Positions 10,788-24,020 of a stretch of DNA of 64,000 bases are shown piece after piece. The DNA is taken from contig JANTQA010000051.1 in assembly GCA_027625915.1 (NCBI GenBank), forward strand, positions 1,922,501 through 1,986,500. The letters run 5' to 3'. Under the pieces are notes generated by a model. The model saw only the letters and a list, made by a program, of their open reading frames with translations, did not search any database and was not told where the DNA came from. Source of the stretch: Anaeramoeba flamelloides. Its lineage: Eukaryota; Metamonada; Anaeramoebidae. The position numbers and the translations under genes are program-made. Each line of letters starts with the position of its first letter. Position 1 is the stretch's first letter.

Positions 10788-13284
10788 ATGTTTCTTCTTT
10801 CAAAACTTTCTTTCCCTAATATCAAACGTAACGCTTTCCAAGCCTTCCAATCAAGATATGTAGTTCCTATACTAGCCAAAAGATTCTTCAGCAAAGGAAC
10901 CTCATCACAAGTAATTGGTATTGATCTTGGCACAACCAACAGTTGTGTTGCAATTATGGATAACGATACCCCACGTGTCATCGAGAATATTGAAGGGGCA
11001 AGAACAACACCTTCTGTTGTTGCATTTGCCGAAAATGGAGAAATACTTGTTGGTATGAGTGCCAAAAGGCAACTGGTTACCAATCCTTTAAATACCATCT
11101 TTGCTTCAAAAAGGTTGATCGGAAGAACATTTGATGACAAAATGACAAAGGAATCCATCAAAAATTGCCCTTATAAAATTGTCGAAGCAAAAAATGGTGA
11201 TGCTTGGATCGAATGTCTTGGAAAGAAAATGAGCCCAAGTCAAATCGGTTCATATGTTCTTTCTAAGATGAAAGAAACAGCCGAAAATTTCCTTGGTGAA
11301 ACTGTGAAAAATGCTGTCATTACTGTTCCTGCTTATTTTAATGATTCACAACGTCAAGCAACTAAAGATGCTGGTAGAATTGCAGGTTCGTCTTAATTTT
11401 GTTTTTTTTTCTTTTTCTCTCAGAAATAATTCTGTTTATTAGAAAAAAATTTTCTTCTTTTCTAAAAATTTTATTTTATACTTCCAAAACCCTCAACAAA
11501 CTTTAAAACCCAAAAAAACATTCTAACCCAAATATAAAAAAATACCCCATCATAAAAAAAACATCAAAAATAAAAAGGATTGAATGTCATGAGAATTATA
11601 AACGAACCAACTGCCGCCTCTCTTGCTTATGGACTTGGAGACGAAAAGAATAAAAAGGGAAAAACCGTGGCCATATATGATCTTGGTGGTGGAACTTTTG
11701 ATATTTCCATTCTTGAAATTAAAGAAGGTGTCTTTGAAGTGAAATCAACAAACGGTAACACCTTTTTAGGTGGGGAAGACTTTGACAATACACTTTTAGA
11801 GTATATCATTTCCGAGTTTAAAAAAAAAGAAGGAATTGACCTATCTAAAGACAGACTGGCACTACAACGTGTGAAAGAGTCAGCTGAAAAGGCAAAAATT
11901 GAACTGACAACCACACTCCAAACAGATATTAATTTGCCATATATCACCGCTGATCAAAATGGTCCTAAACATCTTACAATTAAAATTACAAGAAGCAAAT
12001 TTGAATCACTTACGGAAAAACTAGTCGAAAAAACAATCAAACCATGTAAAGATTCTTTGAAACACGCGGGATTGAAACCATCACAAATTGATGAAGTTAT
12101 TCTTGTTGGTGGAATGACGAGAATTCCAAAAGTAAATAACTTTTTTTTTTTTTTTTATTGTTTTTTCTTTGTGATTGAAAAGGGGTGTTGATTTATTAAA
12201 ATTACCTCCTGTTTTTTTGAAACTCTAAACTTGAATTTCGACTTTTTTTTCGCCCATATAATCTTTCGACAGGATTTTAACTCTGAAAAAAAGCATATTT
12301 TCTTTCGAGTGTTTTGAAACTTATTTTCCTTATTCTACTTTCATGAAAATTACTCTCAACATTGATTATGTAAAACTTTTTTTTTTTTTTTTTTTGATGT
12401 TCTCTCTATTAACACATTAATTGAAATAAATCAAATAGGTTGTTGAAACTGTCAAGAAAATCTATAAAAAGGATCCATTTAAAGGTGTCAACCCAGACGA
12501 AGTTGTAGCCATCGGAGCGGCCATCCAAGGAGGTGTTCTTCGGGGAGATGTTAAGGATATTTTACTTTTAGATGTCACTCCACTTTCCTTGGGAATCGAG
12601 ACTATTGGTGGTGTATTTACAAAATTGATCCCAAGAAACACAACAATCCCAACCAAAAAGAGCCAAACCTTTACAACCGCAGCTGACAATCAAACGTCTG
12701 TCACTGTTAAAGTACTTCAAGGAGAAAGAGGAATGGCTGTAGATAACATCGCCCTTGGGGAATTTAATCTTGTAGGCATCAGACCAGCCCCCAGAGGTGT
12801 TCCACAAATTGAAGTAATCTTTGATATCGATGCCAATGGTATTGTAAATGTCTCTGCCCGTGATAAAGAAACAGGCCAAGAACAACAAATCACTATCAAG
12901 TCAAGTGGTGGCTTAACTGAAGAAGAAATCCAAAAAAAAATTAGAGAGGCTGAAGAAAGATCTGAAGAAGACAAAGAAAAAAGACTCCTTGTAGAAGCTA
13001 AAAACAATGGAGAAAATTCAATCCATGAACTTGAAAAAATGATGAGGCAAAATAAAGATGCAATCCCTGAAGAAGACAAGGAAATGTTTAAAGAAGAAAT
13101 TAAAAATCTTCAAAAATCCATGGATGGTGATGATCGTGACCTCATTCAAGACAACGTCGAAAATGTTCGTGACTGTATTTCAAAAATATATGAAACAGTT
13201 AAAAATTCTCAAAAAAACGAAAAGAATCAAGAGGAGGAAGAAGAAGGTACTGAAGAAGACCAAAATGATGAGGATGAAAATTAA
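10788..13284 (+). CDS. Mitochondrial-type Hsp70 (DnaK family), 3 exons
   Basis: Exons 10788-11385, 11578-12131 and 12439-13284 join in frame to 665 residues, normal for mitochondrial Hsp70. Residues 1-37 (Arg/Lys/Phe-rich, no acids, ending AKRFFSKG) look like a mitochondrial or hydrogenosomal presequence. The ATPase domain shows IDLGTTNS (45-52), the kinase-like second motif, [12 protein letters not shown] (about 206) and [11 protein letters not shown] (about 231); VGGMTRIPK closes exon 2. The substrate domain starts at [14 protein letters not shown] and the helical lid ends in an acidic Glu/Asp tail. The SSGGL motif before the lid and [12 protein letters not shown] favour the mitochondrial over the cytosolic or ER branch. 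Family role: matrix protein import motor and folding chaperone, driven by ATP and J-proteins. The first intron splits GGA of AGLN. The ATG at 10788 is preferred over an upstream in-frame GTG because it begins the presequence. Identity is firm. Confidence 0.97.
11386..11577 (+). other. Hsp70 intron 1 (192 nt)
   Basis: Donor GCAG|GTTCGT, acceptor AAATAAAAAG|GA. The join restores the conserved [12 protein letters not shown] text. The 40 bases before the acceptor are mostly A, with no pyrimidine tract. Confidence 0.9.
12132..12438 (+). other. Hsp70 intron 2 (307 nt)
   Basis: Donor AAA|GTAAAT, acceptor AATCAAATAG|GTT. The join restores [18 protein letters not shown] run of about 18 T lies 40 bases before the acceptor. 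Confidence 0.9.
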
Positions 13285-14460
13285 ATCAAATATTTTTATA
13301 ACATCATTATGACTGAACATTTATAATAATTCTGATATTTTGATTTAGATCTATTCACATAAATTTTGATCCTTTTTTTTTATTTTATTTTTTCTTTTTG
13401 TCATTATTTTTATTTTTAACTTGATATTTTTTTGGATCCTTAATTTTAAAAGAATTTTCTATTTGGTGCAATTAAGAATTTATCATTTGAAAAAAAAAAA
13501 AATTAATGATATATAATACAATTCTCAAATAGTTTGTTAAATTCACTATTCTTTTTAGATATAATCCCATCTTTATAAGTTTCTTTTTTTCTTTTTTTTT
13601 TTTTTTTTTTTAAGTAATAAAAGTTCAAATGAAACATCTCTAAATTTTATCAAGAAGTTAAATTACAAAAAAAATCAAAAAAATCCCTATTTAAAGTTTT
13701 TTATCAAAAATTAGAAGAAACACATGTTCAAAAATTGATTTAGGGATATTTGAATTTTTTTTTACTAAATTTGTTATTTTTTCAAAAACTATAAAACTTT
13801 TCTTAGCGTCCACAAGGCACAAGTTTCTTGTCAAGAAAACTTGAGGTATCCAATATCAAAAATTGCAATTTAATACACAAATAAAATTTTTGCAAGTTGA
13901 AACAGAAATTTAAAAAATCGAAAATAATTTTCAAAAATCACAAAAACAAAAAAACTCCAAACATTTTTATTCTTTCATTAAATTTTTTTTTTTTTTACTA
14001 TTAGAAACCTCAGGTTTGTTAACAAAAAAACCTCTCCCGTCGGACACTTGGTAAAGTTTTATAGTTTTTGGAAAAATAATAAATTAAGTAAAAAAAAACT
14101 CTGAATATTAAAACATCAATTTTAGCAAATGTTAAGCTATTAGTTTTATTACAATTTAAACGTTTTGCACTAATTATAGTCCATTACAAAATAGAAAAAA
14201 AAATCATTTTTTATTTTTATTTTTTTGAATAAAAGAGAGGTAATATTAAAAGAGAGAACCCCCTTTTTGAAGCCACTACGAATTTGTCTAGTGATCTTTC
14301 TAGTCATATTAGCCATAGAAGTATTATAAATTAAATGATAAATTCTTCTTGATATAATTTAGAAAAAAAAATTGAGAAGACTAAAAGTAAATTAAGAAAT
14401 TTTTTGTTGTTGAAAAAGAATTAATTTCGATTTTTTCTTGATAATTTTTCATTTAATATA

Positions 14461-15958
14461 TCCCTTAGCACCCCGGATTTGCCTAAATTTCATCAAGTTT
14501 TTTCAATTAGATTTAAAATGATATTGATCTACTAATATATTAATTTTCTAATTTGTCTTTAATCCAGATTTGAATTATAATAAAAAGTCAAAATAGTTCA
14601 AAGATAAAGTAGTTAAGTTATTGATTTTTTTTTCGAAATTGAAAAAAAAAATAATAATTATTCATTTTTACATTTTTTTTAAAGATTTTTATTTTTATTT
14701 TATTTTTTTAAATCAGAAATTTTATTACAATAATAGTAATTCAAAACTCAATACATTAATTTATTAATAATAACCACCAAACAATTTTGCTAATTTTATG
14801 ATAAAAAAAATAAATAAAAAAATAAATTACTTTGAAATTTAATTTTTTTTTTTTAGATAAAATTTCAATAAATATCCAATTAAGAGAAAAATGAAATTTA
14901 TTTCTTTAGGACAAAATTAAATTTTTAATATGATTAATTTTCTAAAACTTTTATTTAAGCAATAAATAATAATTGAAAATCAAAAAAAAAAAAAAAAATT
15001 GTAAAATAATTTCAATTTATTAAATTGGAATAAAACAAATATAAATTACTTTTTTAATCGATAAAATATTTATACCTAAATTTAAAATAAAATAAAAAAT
15101 AACTCTTAAATATTATTCCAATATAATAAAATAATCTCCGAAACCAAAATTTTTTTATTGCATTTTGTTATTGGTAAAAATTTGAATAATATATTTGCAT
15201 TATTTGGATTTTTCCTTAATAAATTAATACAGATCTTGTTAAATAAGTTCTGATATATGGTCTCTAATTCAACAATATTGTTTATTTTATTTCTAGATTT
15301 TAAAAAGTCAAAAATTAAAAAATTGTAAAAAATAAAAAAAAAAAAACAATTATTAATCTGACTCGAACTTTTGGGAAAATCATTTAAAATTGAAAAAAAA
15401 TCTTGTTGAAAAAAATTACAAATTTTACAATGAAAAAAAATTTGATTTTTTTTTCTAATTTAATTTATATTTTTTTTTATTTTTAAATTATTTAGAATCT
15501 AATATAGATATTGATATTGAATAGTAATCAGTAGATAAAACATATTTTCTATGTGATGTTATAATAACTTTTATAATGAATAAATTATTTAATCAAGCAT
15601 TTTAGGGAATTTTGGGGTGCAAAGGGCCTTAAAAAAATTTACAGTAAAGTATGATGTGTTTTAAATGTTAAAACTAAGAGGTTTTTGATGTCTAGACAAA
15701 CTTTTCAAAAAAAAAAAAAAATTTATTTTGACAAAATTTGGAAAAATAATAAAATCACAATTACCAAAAAAAAATTCCCAATGTTGAAAATTTTTTTTCA
15801 AGTTATTTTTTTATTTTAAGTAACTATACAATTTTTAATTATAAAATTTTCTTTCTAAGATAATTGTTTATTAATTCTATATCTTATTATCCTTTGATAA
15901 CATTTCAAATTCAAATTTTTGTTTGAAATGTTTTTAGGTTATTTGGGGTGCTAAGGGA
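14461..15958. mobile_element. 1.5 kb element with 14-bp perfect TIRs and TA flanks
   Basis: TCCCTTAGCACCCC at 14461-14474 and its perfect inverse GGGGTGCTAAGGGA at 15945-15958, each bordered by TA. A related end, GGGGTGCAAAGGGCC, occurs internally at about 15614-15629, which suggests a second overlapping copy or nested insertion. The interior is extremely AT-rich with no transposase reading. The TA duplication and the end sequence suggest a Tc1/mariner/pogo-type non-autonomous element. Confidence 0.55.
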
Positions 15959-17879
15959 TATAAAAGGGAACTTTTTTTTATTAATAATAATTAAGTTATT
16001 TCCAAAAAAGTGGGATGAATAGATTTTAAAATGAGTCAAAATTTTTGAAATCTAGTTGAGTTTAATGAAGATACAGTCTAAAAAAATATATTTTATAATG
16101 TCAATGAGATTTTTTTGGAGGAGTTTGTCTAGTATTCTTAACAAAAAATATATTTTCAATTTTTGGATCAGATTCATTTTTTCGAATTTTGTAAATTTTT
16201 GTTTTGTTTTGCTTTTTCAAATTTTTTTTTTCTTTTGTTTTTCTTTTTCTTTTGTTTTTTTCTTGTGTTTTTATTTTTTCTTTTTTTTTTTTTTTGAATA
16301 CTTTTTTTTTTTTTTTTCTTAATTTCTTTTTTTGAGCAAAAGATCAAGTGGATTAAAAAAAAAGATCTTCGAAAAGACCAATAATAACTAAGAAAATTGA
16401 GACTGTAAATGTTTTTAAAAATGAATTTAATTATTAAGTAAAAAACTTGTGGTTAACTTTTTTTCAGTGAAAGTTCAGGAATAAAAAATCGGTATTACTC
16501 ATTTCAAAAATGGTTATTCACTTTTTTTTTTTAATTTTTACAATATCCGGTTTTAATATATTAAGAATGATTCAAAAGTCAATCAAAAATCTTATTTAAT
16601 TATTAGTTGTTCTCGAATACTAAAGGATATATTTATTATTTCAATTTATTATTTCTGGCGAGTTACATTTTTTGAAATGGTGTATATTTAAATATACAAA
16701 ATAATTAACAACCATTTATCGATTACTCTTAATATAATTGAATTCATTGATTAGTACATTATTACATAAATAAAAAATATTAAAATTTCTGATCTCAGTT
16801 TTATCTGATATTTTATAAAGTTGAAAATTTTTTTTTTTTGTTTTTTTTTTTTTGATTTAAAAAAATAGTTTTCATAAGACATTTAATCTTGAAAAAATTT
16901 TACAATATAATGAAAAAAATATAAATATATTTTATTATTTAAAAAAATATTTATGTTCTTGATATATTTATCGTTTATTATTTAAATTGGTTGTGTATTT
17001 TGTCTCGCCAAAAAAAGTTACTATTTTTTTTTTTTCATTGTTTGGAAATATTTCAAAGAAAAAATTTAAAATAAATACCTTGTGACATTGATTTAATCAG
17101 TTTTAATATATAACTTAATATTTAATTGCCAATTAACGAATATTTTCACTAACAACGCTGATTTTTTATTCAATATATAAAAAAAATTAAACTTTTTTGG
17201 AAATACCTTATGTATTCAAGTTTTCTTAAATTTAATATCAGGTCAAAGATAATTATCTTCTTTCAAAGAAAATAAAGGCTTTTAAAAGAAATTTAAATTA
17301 AATTTGAATCAAACATACTATTATTCTAACAAATTTATTACTTCTTTCATCTTCTATTTATATATATTCAATTTTTCCCTTTCAAATTTTATATTGGGGT
17401 AAAACAATGAAAACATAAAATAAAAAAAGTTAATTTCAAAAAAGTACAAAGAAAACAAGAAAAAATTACAATATAAAATTATATTTTAAAAAACCATTAT
17501 GAACATAGTTATTCCAAGTTTATATTTTTTTTTAAAACTTTTTTTTCAAATCAACAATAGATCAATGAAAATGATATTAATTTTTAAACTTCATAATGTA
17601 TTTATTAGGATTATATGTTGCCGTCAAGTAAAAAAGTTCAAGCGGGGAAATAAGGTTAAAACAAGTATTTAATTGTGAAAATTTCTGAAAAGGAAAACTA
17701 AAATTAATTAAAATAAGAAACTAATTAACTCCAAATAATAACCCATTAGATTATTTTCAATTCTAACAACAAGAACAATTTAAATCTACTTAATTTAATC
17801 TCGAACTTTTATGATGAGATTTGGGAGATCTCAAAAATAGTCAACTTTTTTGAACAAATTGTCAGTAATTAATCAATAA

Positions 17880-18040
17880 AAGAAAAATCATACCAGAAGA
17901 CAGAATTAAAAAAATTGTTATTGTGCTTAATCCTTCACTTTGTCTTTATTTATATATTTATTTATTTATTCTTTTATTAATTGATTTTACTTTAAATTTT
18001 CCGTAATGTTCCCAATTAAAAACCATGTTGAACTAGTTTT
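17880..18040. repeat. Dispersed repeat similar to 2240-2420
   Basis: Shares ordered blocks with 2240-2420 in the same orientation: CTTCACTTTGTCTTTATTTAT against CTTCATTTTGTCTTTATTTAT, then CTTTTATTAATTGATTTTAC and CCCAATTAAAAACCATGTTG. Family and ends unknown. Confidence 0.5.
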
Positions 18041-18434
18041 CCAAAAAGGTTATATGGGAAGGGGAAAAAAACTATCTGGTTAGAAAGAATTATGAAGTGA
18101 GAAATTTGTCTCTTTTTTCATGTCTAAATTTGTAAATTCCAATTCAAAGATCATTCTAGAATTCCCTAATAAAAAGAGTTTTTTAGAACATGTTATAAGC
18201 GTGTTGTAAAGGTGTTATAAACGTTTAAAATGTTATAAATTTTTATAATAAAAACTTTTATAATATAAATGTTGTTAAAACATGTGTTATAATTTTTTGT
18301 AACATTTTATAAGCTCGTTATCAGAATATTTTTTCAAAAAATATTGAAAAAATCATCATTTAAAGAGAAATTTAGTTATAAAAATGTTTTATCGATGGTA
18401 TAAAAAAAATTTTTTTATTTGGGATTGGACACAG

Positions 18435-19140
18435 CACTACAAGGAAAAAATTAAACACCAAAAATTAAAGTTAGCTAAAACTATACATTGATTTCAGTTA
18501 TACTACTTTTATAAATTATTTTTTCAAAGTTATCATAATTTTATGTAATTAAGAAAGGATAGCTTTTAAACTCATAAAAATCCAAATACCCCCCTTTTCA
18601 GAAAATACCAACTTTTGAAAAAAAAAACACCTATTTTTGGAGTATTTTTTTAAGGAAAAAAGTTGAAATGAATTAATTTTTGATTGAACATTAAGATTGG
18701 AAAAAGAATAAATGTTAAAGCAATTTGCAGAAAACAATAGGGAATGTATATAAAAACTCAAACATGGAAAAAAATAAATTGATAAAAAATATTCCAAAAA
18801 CAGATAAAAAATCAGATTTTCCGTTTAATTTAGCAATATATTTTTATTGAAATATTTTGTGCTATTTTCAAATTGAAAAATATGCTTCTTTTTAGAACTA
18901 TTAAAAAAATACTTGAAAATTATATCTCTACTAAGTCAATTAAATAATTCAAAAATTTTACAATTAAAAATGAAAAAAATATTACTGAAAAATTTCATTT
19001 TTTTTTCAATTCGTATTAATATCTATTAAAGTTGAAAACCTCATTGAAAATTTGTTATGTATAATTATATTTATTATATGAGTGTATTTCAAAAATACAA
19101 AATTTAGAGATTTTTTTTTGAAAAAATTTTCCTTGTAGTG
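18435..19140. mobile_element. 0.7 kb element with CACTACAAGG inverted termini
   Basis: CACTACAAGGAAAA (18435-18448) and its inverse TTTTCCTTGTAGTG (19127-19140) bound about 706 bp. The outer flanks (GACACAG and inverse GACTCAA) are also partly inverted, so the true ends may lie a few bases further out. The CACTA start resembles CACTA-class elements, but the 3-bp flanks (CAG, TTG) are not a clear duplication. No transposase is seen inside. Confidence 0.5.
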
Positions 19141-20189
19141 TTGAGTCATTAGAAGTATTTTATACTTATTTTAATTCTCTCAATTTCACAATTATGAAAA
19201 ATTTTTCTTGAAAAAATTCTGTTTTTTCATTGATAATGATGTATTTCAGATATTTTTACAATTAAATATATACCTGTTAGCTTATTTGATGTTTTAAAAG
19301 ACAAAAAAATCACTTTAATAAATAATACTGGAGGTTTTTTATCTTTGTTTTTTTGTTTGTTTTTAGAGATAGATGAATTTAAATTTATGATTTTTCAATT
19401 TCTATTTCTTATCCAAACCACCCCCTTTCGTTATTTACCTTGTCTCGAATGTTATTAAATACACCAAATAAATTACCAAGTTTTCCTGGCCCTTGTGGGT
19501 CAACCATAAAAGTATAATTTTTCATCATAAACACAAGATTTTTTAATAATACACAAGAAATAAAGTTATCAAATTTTACTATAATGTCTTTCTTATTGAA
19601 CTTTAGGGGTTGGAATTTAAATTGCGACAATTTGATAATACAAGTATTATAAATTTGTCAAATAATTTATTTAATTGCGAGTTGAAGAAAAATCTTTCAA
19701 AAATATAAAAAAAATGGCACTTTGATCAAAACTACATTTTTTTTGTTTCTTCTTTTCTGTTCAATTGAAGAGAATTTGAAAATAATAAACACTATGTATC
19801 GATATGGTGTAAATTGATTCAATGCTTTCACCCTTAAATTAGTAATTTTTCAAAAAATAGCTGATCAAAAAAGAAAAACACTTTCAAGTATTTTTAGATT
19901 TTAATTTTTTGAACGAAAAAAACTTTAAAATTCATCTCATTTATTAATGCTGAAAATCCATTGTAATATTGTTTACTTTTACTTTTATTGAAATAGATTT
20001 TTTTAACCTATTAAAAAAATATATTCGTCTATTTTCGATAAAATTGTTGTGTAAGATAATTTTAGTAATATTTTAGTTTGTAGCGAAAAATTGATTGAAA
20101 ATAAAATCAAAAATTTCTTTTTGAAAATTTTTTTAAACATTATTTTATTTTTTGGTTTTGGTCAATTATTTGTGGCATAAAAACAAAAA

Positions 20190-22880
20190 ATGGATAATTT
20201 TTATGCAAAACGAGAACCTTTAATCAATTTTTGGGTTGATCTTATCAAATTTAACCTATCACAAGAGTTGAAAAAAACACCACAGCAATTGAAAATCTTT
20301 GAACATACTTGTCCCAATTTAGATTTACTTCCTACTCTAATATCGAACATTATTTGTAAATCTCCATGCTCTTATGAATCATTGATTCATTCTGTTGAAC
20401 TGATAAGGAGAATCATAATTCTAAACAAAGGTTTAGAAATTACAACTGGGAATTATATTTATTTTTTGATCACTTCGTAAGATCCTTCTCTCCAAAATCT
20501 TAAATTTTGTCTCATGTTATTATTTAGTACTTTTCTATTTTTGGAATTATTTGATTTCTTCTTTTGATTTTTTCAATTCAAATTTTGAATTTTATTTTTG
20601 TTTTTCTTTTTAGATCAATTATTTATTTCCTGTTTTTCAAAAAATTACTCTTATTCAAATTTTTTATAAAATTATTGATGTCAAACCAAAAATTTAGAAA
20701 TGTGACTAATTTCTGGGAATCATAGAAGATAGATTATATGATCTCTAAAAAAAATCTTTGTAAAATGAAAATAACTAACTTTCATCCCAAATACTTGATT
20801 TAATTGTTAAAAAACTTTCAAATTTTTTGGTACTTATTTATACAGCTGTTACAAAATTAATTGAATAAAATTTTCATTCAGCTTTCCAAAAAAAGATTTT
20901 CAAAGAATTATGATTAATTTCAGATTATTGAATTTATAAACAAGTTTAAATTATAATTTCCTGTTGAAAATTAATTACTTTAATAATTTATTTTAATTCT
21001 TGAGAAGTGATTTTTTTGGAAAGATTACTGAAAATATTAAACTTTTTATTAGGCAATTAACAAAATCTTAGTATTAGTATTTAATCATTTAAAAGGAAAT
21101 ATTTTGTACTAATATTTTTCATTGTTCTTTTTTAATTTTAAAAACGATCTAAAAAAATCCAAGCACAATTTTTCATTGTTTAAAATGTGGAATAAAAGTA
21201 AAAATACTAAATAAAAAAGTGTCAAATGGAATTCATCATTCTGATTTCAATTAAATTAATAAAATATGATCTAAGTACCCACGTATATTGAGATCTCATT
21301 TGAAAATTTATTCATCTCAAAAATTGATATATTTTTGAACCAATTTTTAATACCATTATTATCAAATTATCCTAATTAAAATTTTATCATAAAGTACAAA
21401 TAACACAGCTTTATAAATCTCTCAAAGTATCATTTTCAAATTGATTATGTAAATATCAGGGTGTTTTTTTAAAAAATACTGTATAATCCAAAAAAAAGTT
21501 TTAATCTTTTTTGTTATATTTTGATTATTGAAATATTTTAGCCCAGTTTTGATTAAAGTATTTCATTGGTTAAATACTCAGAAACTCTCAAAAAATGGTT
21601 TATCTTTAAAATATTCTTTGTTAGAACAGTTGTGAAAATAATACAGTCGTTCAAAGGCTACCATAAAATTTTAAATAAAATAAAACGGAATTTTCTATTC
21701 TTATTTTCCAAAAAAAAAATTGTAATAAATGGACTATTATTCAAATTTTGAAACATTAAAAAAAAAATTCAAGATCCCATCAAACATAAAAATTGTCAGT
21801 CCAAAAAAGCACAAAAAAAATCTCAATATTTACTGATCTTTAAAAATTTACCTTTATTGAACAATATTTTTAAGAGCTTCATCAGTTTTTAATTTTTTTT
21901 TTTGTGTTCCAGAAATTTGAATAATAGCTCATTTATTAAAATTTTTTTTTGAATAATAACTCTTATTTCCAAATTTTTCGAAAATTTAAAATAAGAATAG
22001 AAAAATCAATTGTGTTTTATTTAAAATTTTATGGCAGCTTTGGAATGACTGTAGTTATTGAAGTAGAAAAAGGAAAAAGAACATCAAAATTTGTTAAGAA
22101 TTTATCTGTATTTATATGATTCAATTTGAATTTTTAAATTTCACAACTTATTATAAATACACATATTAAATTAATATGGGAAATAGAATTATGGTTTCTG
22201 CAAAATACTGTGATGACATATGTTATGATAACCAAAGTTATGCAAAATTATTTGGCCTTTCTTTAGAATTAATAAACCAGCTAGAAGTAGCATTTTTATT
22301 TTCTGTTAATTGGAATCTTGTTTTAGATGAGGGAGAATATGAAGACACTTTATGTATAATTTATAAAAAGCAATATCTTTTATTTTATCCAGATCATTTC
22401 CGAAAGGCAAATAAGATTTTTTCGAGTACTCAATTAAAAATTAAAAATTCTCAATATAATCCAATTGCAGAAAACTTGTTTAACTATGAATTAAAAAGAG
22501 AAAATGAGTTTAAATGTAAATCCCAAGAAGAAATCATCAACATTAATCATAATATTATCACTAGACATCCTATAAAAACCCCAACTTTGGACAAACTTAT
22601 AAGAAGAAAAGTTGATACCAACACTAAAATAACAAAAGAAAAGATTCGAAAAAGTAAAAAAAAATCATCCAAGGATATAATAAACAAATGCACAGAGGAA
22701 CAAATAAATTATTCAAATAAAATACTAATGAAGAATATAAATTATCCTATTGTATATAAGGGTATCATTCTTGATTATCCAAGAAAATGTTGTCAAAAAC
22801 GTAGTGTTCCACAAAACCATTTTCAAGGTCAAAGAAAGAATAAAAAGCGAATCAAAAATCAAAATTATTCAAAATATTAA
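20190..22880 (+). CDS. PHO80/U-type cyclin, probably 3 exons
   Basis: The ends are clear: exon 1 20190-20476 (ATG start, donor GTAAGA) and last exon 22187-22880. The last exon carries the second half of a cyclin box of the PHO80/PCL/CYCU type: MVSAKYCDDICYDNQSYAKL, then ELINQLEVAFLF and NWNLVLDEGEYE, where this family has K-F-x-D-D, the N-S-x-Y-A-K loop, N-x-L-E-x-x-F-L and the W-x-L helix. The Lys/Arg-rich tail could be a nuclear localisation signal. The region between must supply 20-30 residues; one candidate, 21542-21619 (acceptor TATTTTAG, donor GTTAGA), keeps both phases and gives 352 residues, but its protein does not align clearly. Family role: activates a PHO85/CDK5-like kinase. Exon 1 is assigned by position and its helix pattern, which is weaker. 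Family firm, full model provisional. Confidence 0.7.
20843..21075. mobile_element. MITE family X, copy 1 (decayed)
   Basis: Left arm AAATTTTCATTCAGCTTTCC-like at about 20869-20890 (AAAATTTTCATTCAGC then TTTCCAAAAA); right arm TTTTTTGGAAAGATTACTG near 21010, followed by AGGCAATTAACAAAAT. Other copies at 30734, 51812 and 52528. It falls between the proposed cyclin exons. Confidence 0.45.
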
Positions 22881-23664
22881 CCATATTATATTTAAAACTA
22901 AAAATAATTATTATTTGTTAACTTTTATTTAATTTTCAGTTTATCAAACATAAATTTTTCCTTTAAAATATTTACAACTATTCTGGGTCCCAAAATGATA
23001 CAAAAAAAAAAAAAAAAAAATTTATCCTTTATACTTTTTTTTAAGCCCTTTTCTTTCTATTATTTTCCTATTTCTTTTTTATTATTTGTAAATTTATTGT
23101 ATATATAACGGGATACTTTATTATTATATATTTTTTTTATTGGATTTGAAGCCCCTTTTAATTTCAATTTCAATTTCAATTTAAAAAAAAAAATATACTT
23201 TTCATATATTATTAAATGTAATTTTCTCATCCAAAAAAAATTCTGTAACTGTATTTTAACTAATTTTTTGTATTTAATTAATTCAATTTTTACTTTTTTT
23301 CTTTCTTGTTTTCTTTTTTTTTTTTTTTTGTTTTTATTTTTTTTTTTTTCAATCTTTTTTAATGTAATAATGTCAATTTCTGTATTAAATTATTTAATAT
23401 TGAAATTGATTCAATATTTTTTGAATATATGAAAATAAAACTGTAAAATAATTTTATCATTTGTTTGGAATTTAAAAAACCCCATAATAAATAGTACAAC
23501 TATGAATCAAAAAATAAACTGAAAAAAATATTATTATCTATTTATTTATTTATTGTGAGTTAGGAGTAATCAAAGAAATTTGACTAAATAAAAAAGAGAA
23601 GAAGAAAAATAATTAAAGTATTAAAGTATAAAAATATTATATCATTCACATGACGAAATTAAAA

Positions 23665-24020
23665 ATTGTCCACTGTCGTTAGGTTTACCAGGATTTGTAA
23701 GAATTGAGTAGAATCCATGATTTTACTAAATTATTTCGAACCCTGGAAAACCGCCGTTATCTTTTTTTTAATTTGAGAAATAAAAAGAAAATTGTTGAAA
23801 TATTCTTTTTATTTCTCAAATTAAAAAAAAGCGCCGTTAGATTTTCTTGAGTTTTCTGTTTATTTGAAAAATCGATAGATTTTATAAATAAAATAGAAAA
23901 CCTCAATAAAACTGCCCTTAGGTTTTCCATAATTTAAAAGAATTGAGTTAAATCTTTGATTTTATACTATTCTTTTGAATTCTGGAAAACCTAGGCACTT
24001 GACAACACTTCTCCTGAAAG
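23665..24020. repeat. Hairpin array A2 (three to four foldbacks)
   Basis: Order along the strand: a GGTTTTCC/GGAAAACC-type foldback (23688-23753), CGCCGTTA spacer, an ATTTGAGAAATAAAAAG-type foldback (23760-23830), GCGCCGTTAG spacer, a third foldback on TTTATTTGAAAAATC (23840-23905), then another GGTTTTCC-type foldback (23930-23993), ending CTAGGCACTTGACAACACTT. The same modules recur at four other loci. Confidence 0.7.

Larger units (their letters stand above)
13285..20189. other. 6.9 kb non-coding stretch
   Basis: No gene is recognised. It contains two elements with terminal inverted repeats (14461-15958 and 18435-19140), a region at 17880-18040 similar to 2240-2420, long T and A runs, and a T-rich frame at 16056-16322 that is low complexity. 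On the minus strand 19409-19630 is an open frame without ATG start whose end (VDPQGPGKLGNLFGVFNN) looks protein-like and is followed by a good donor (GTAAATAA); it may be a relic exon, but no family is recognised. Confidence 0.6.

Noticed and set aside
3164-13284. Reassigned stop codons
   Set aside because: All recognised genes end at TAA at the expected protein length, and in-frame TAA or TAG codons fall only in introns; the single TAG in the chimeric gene comes with a frame shift.
16056-16322. Plus-strand frame of 88 codons, Phe-rich
   Set aside because: Low-complexity T runs; starts at a non-ATG codon; the frame reflects base composition only.
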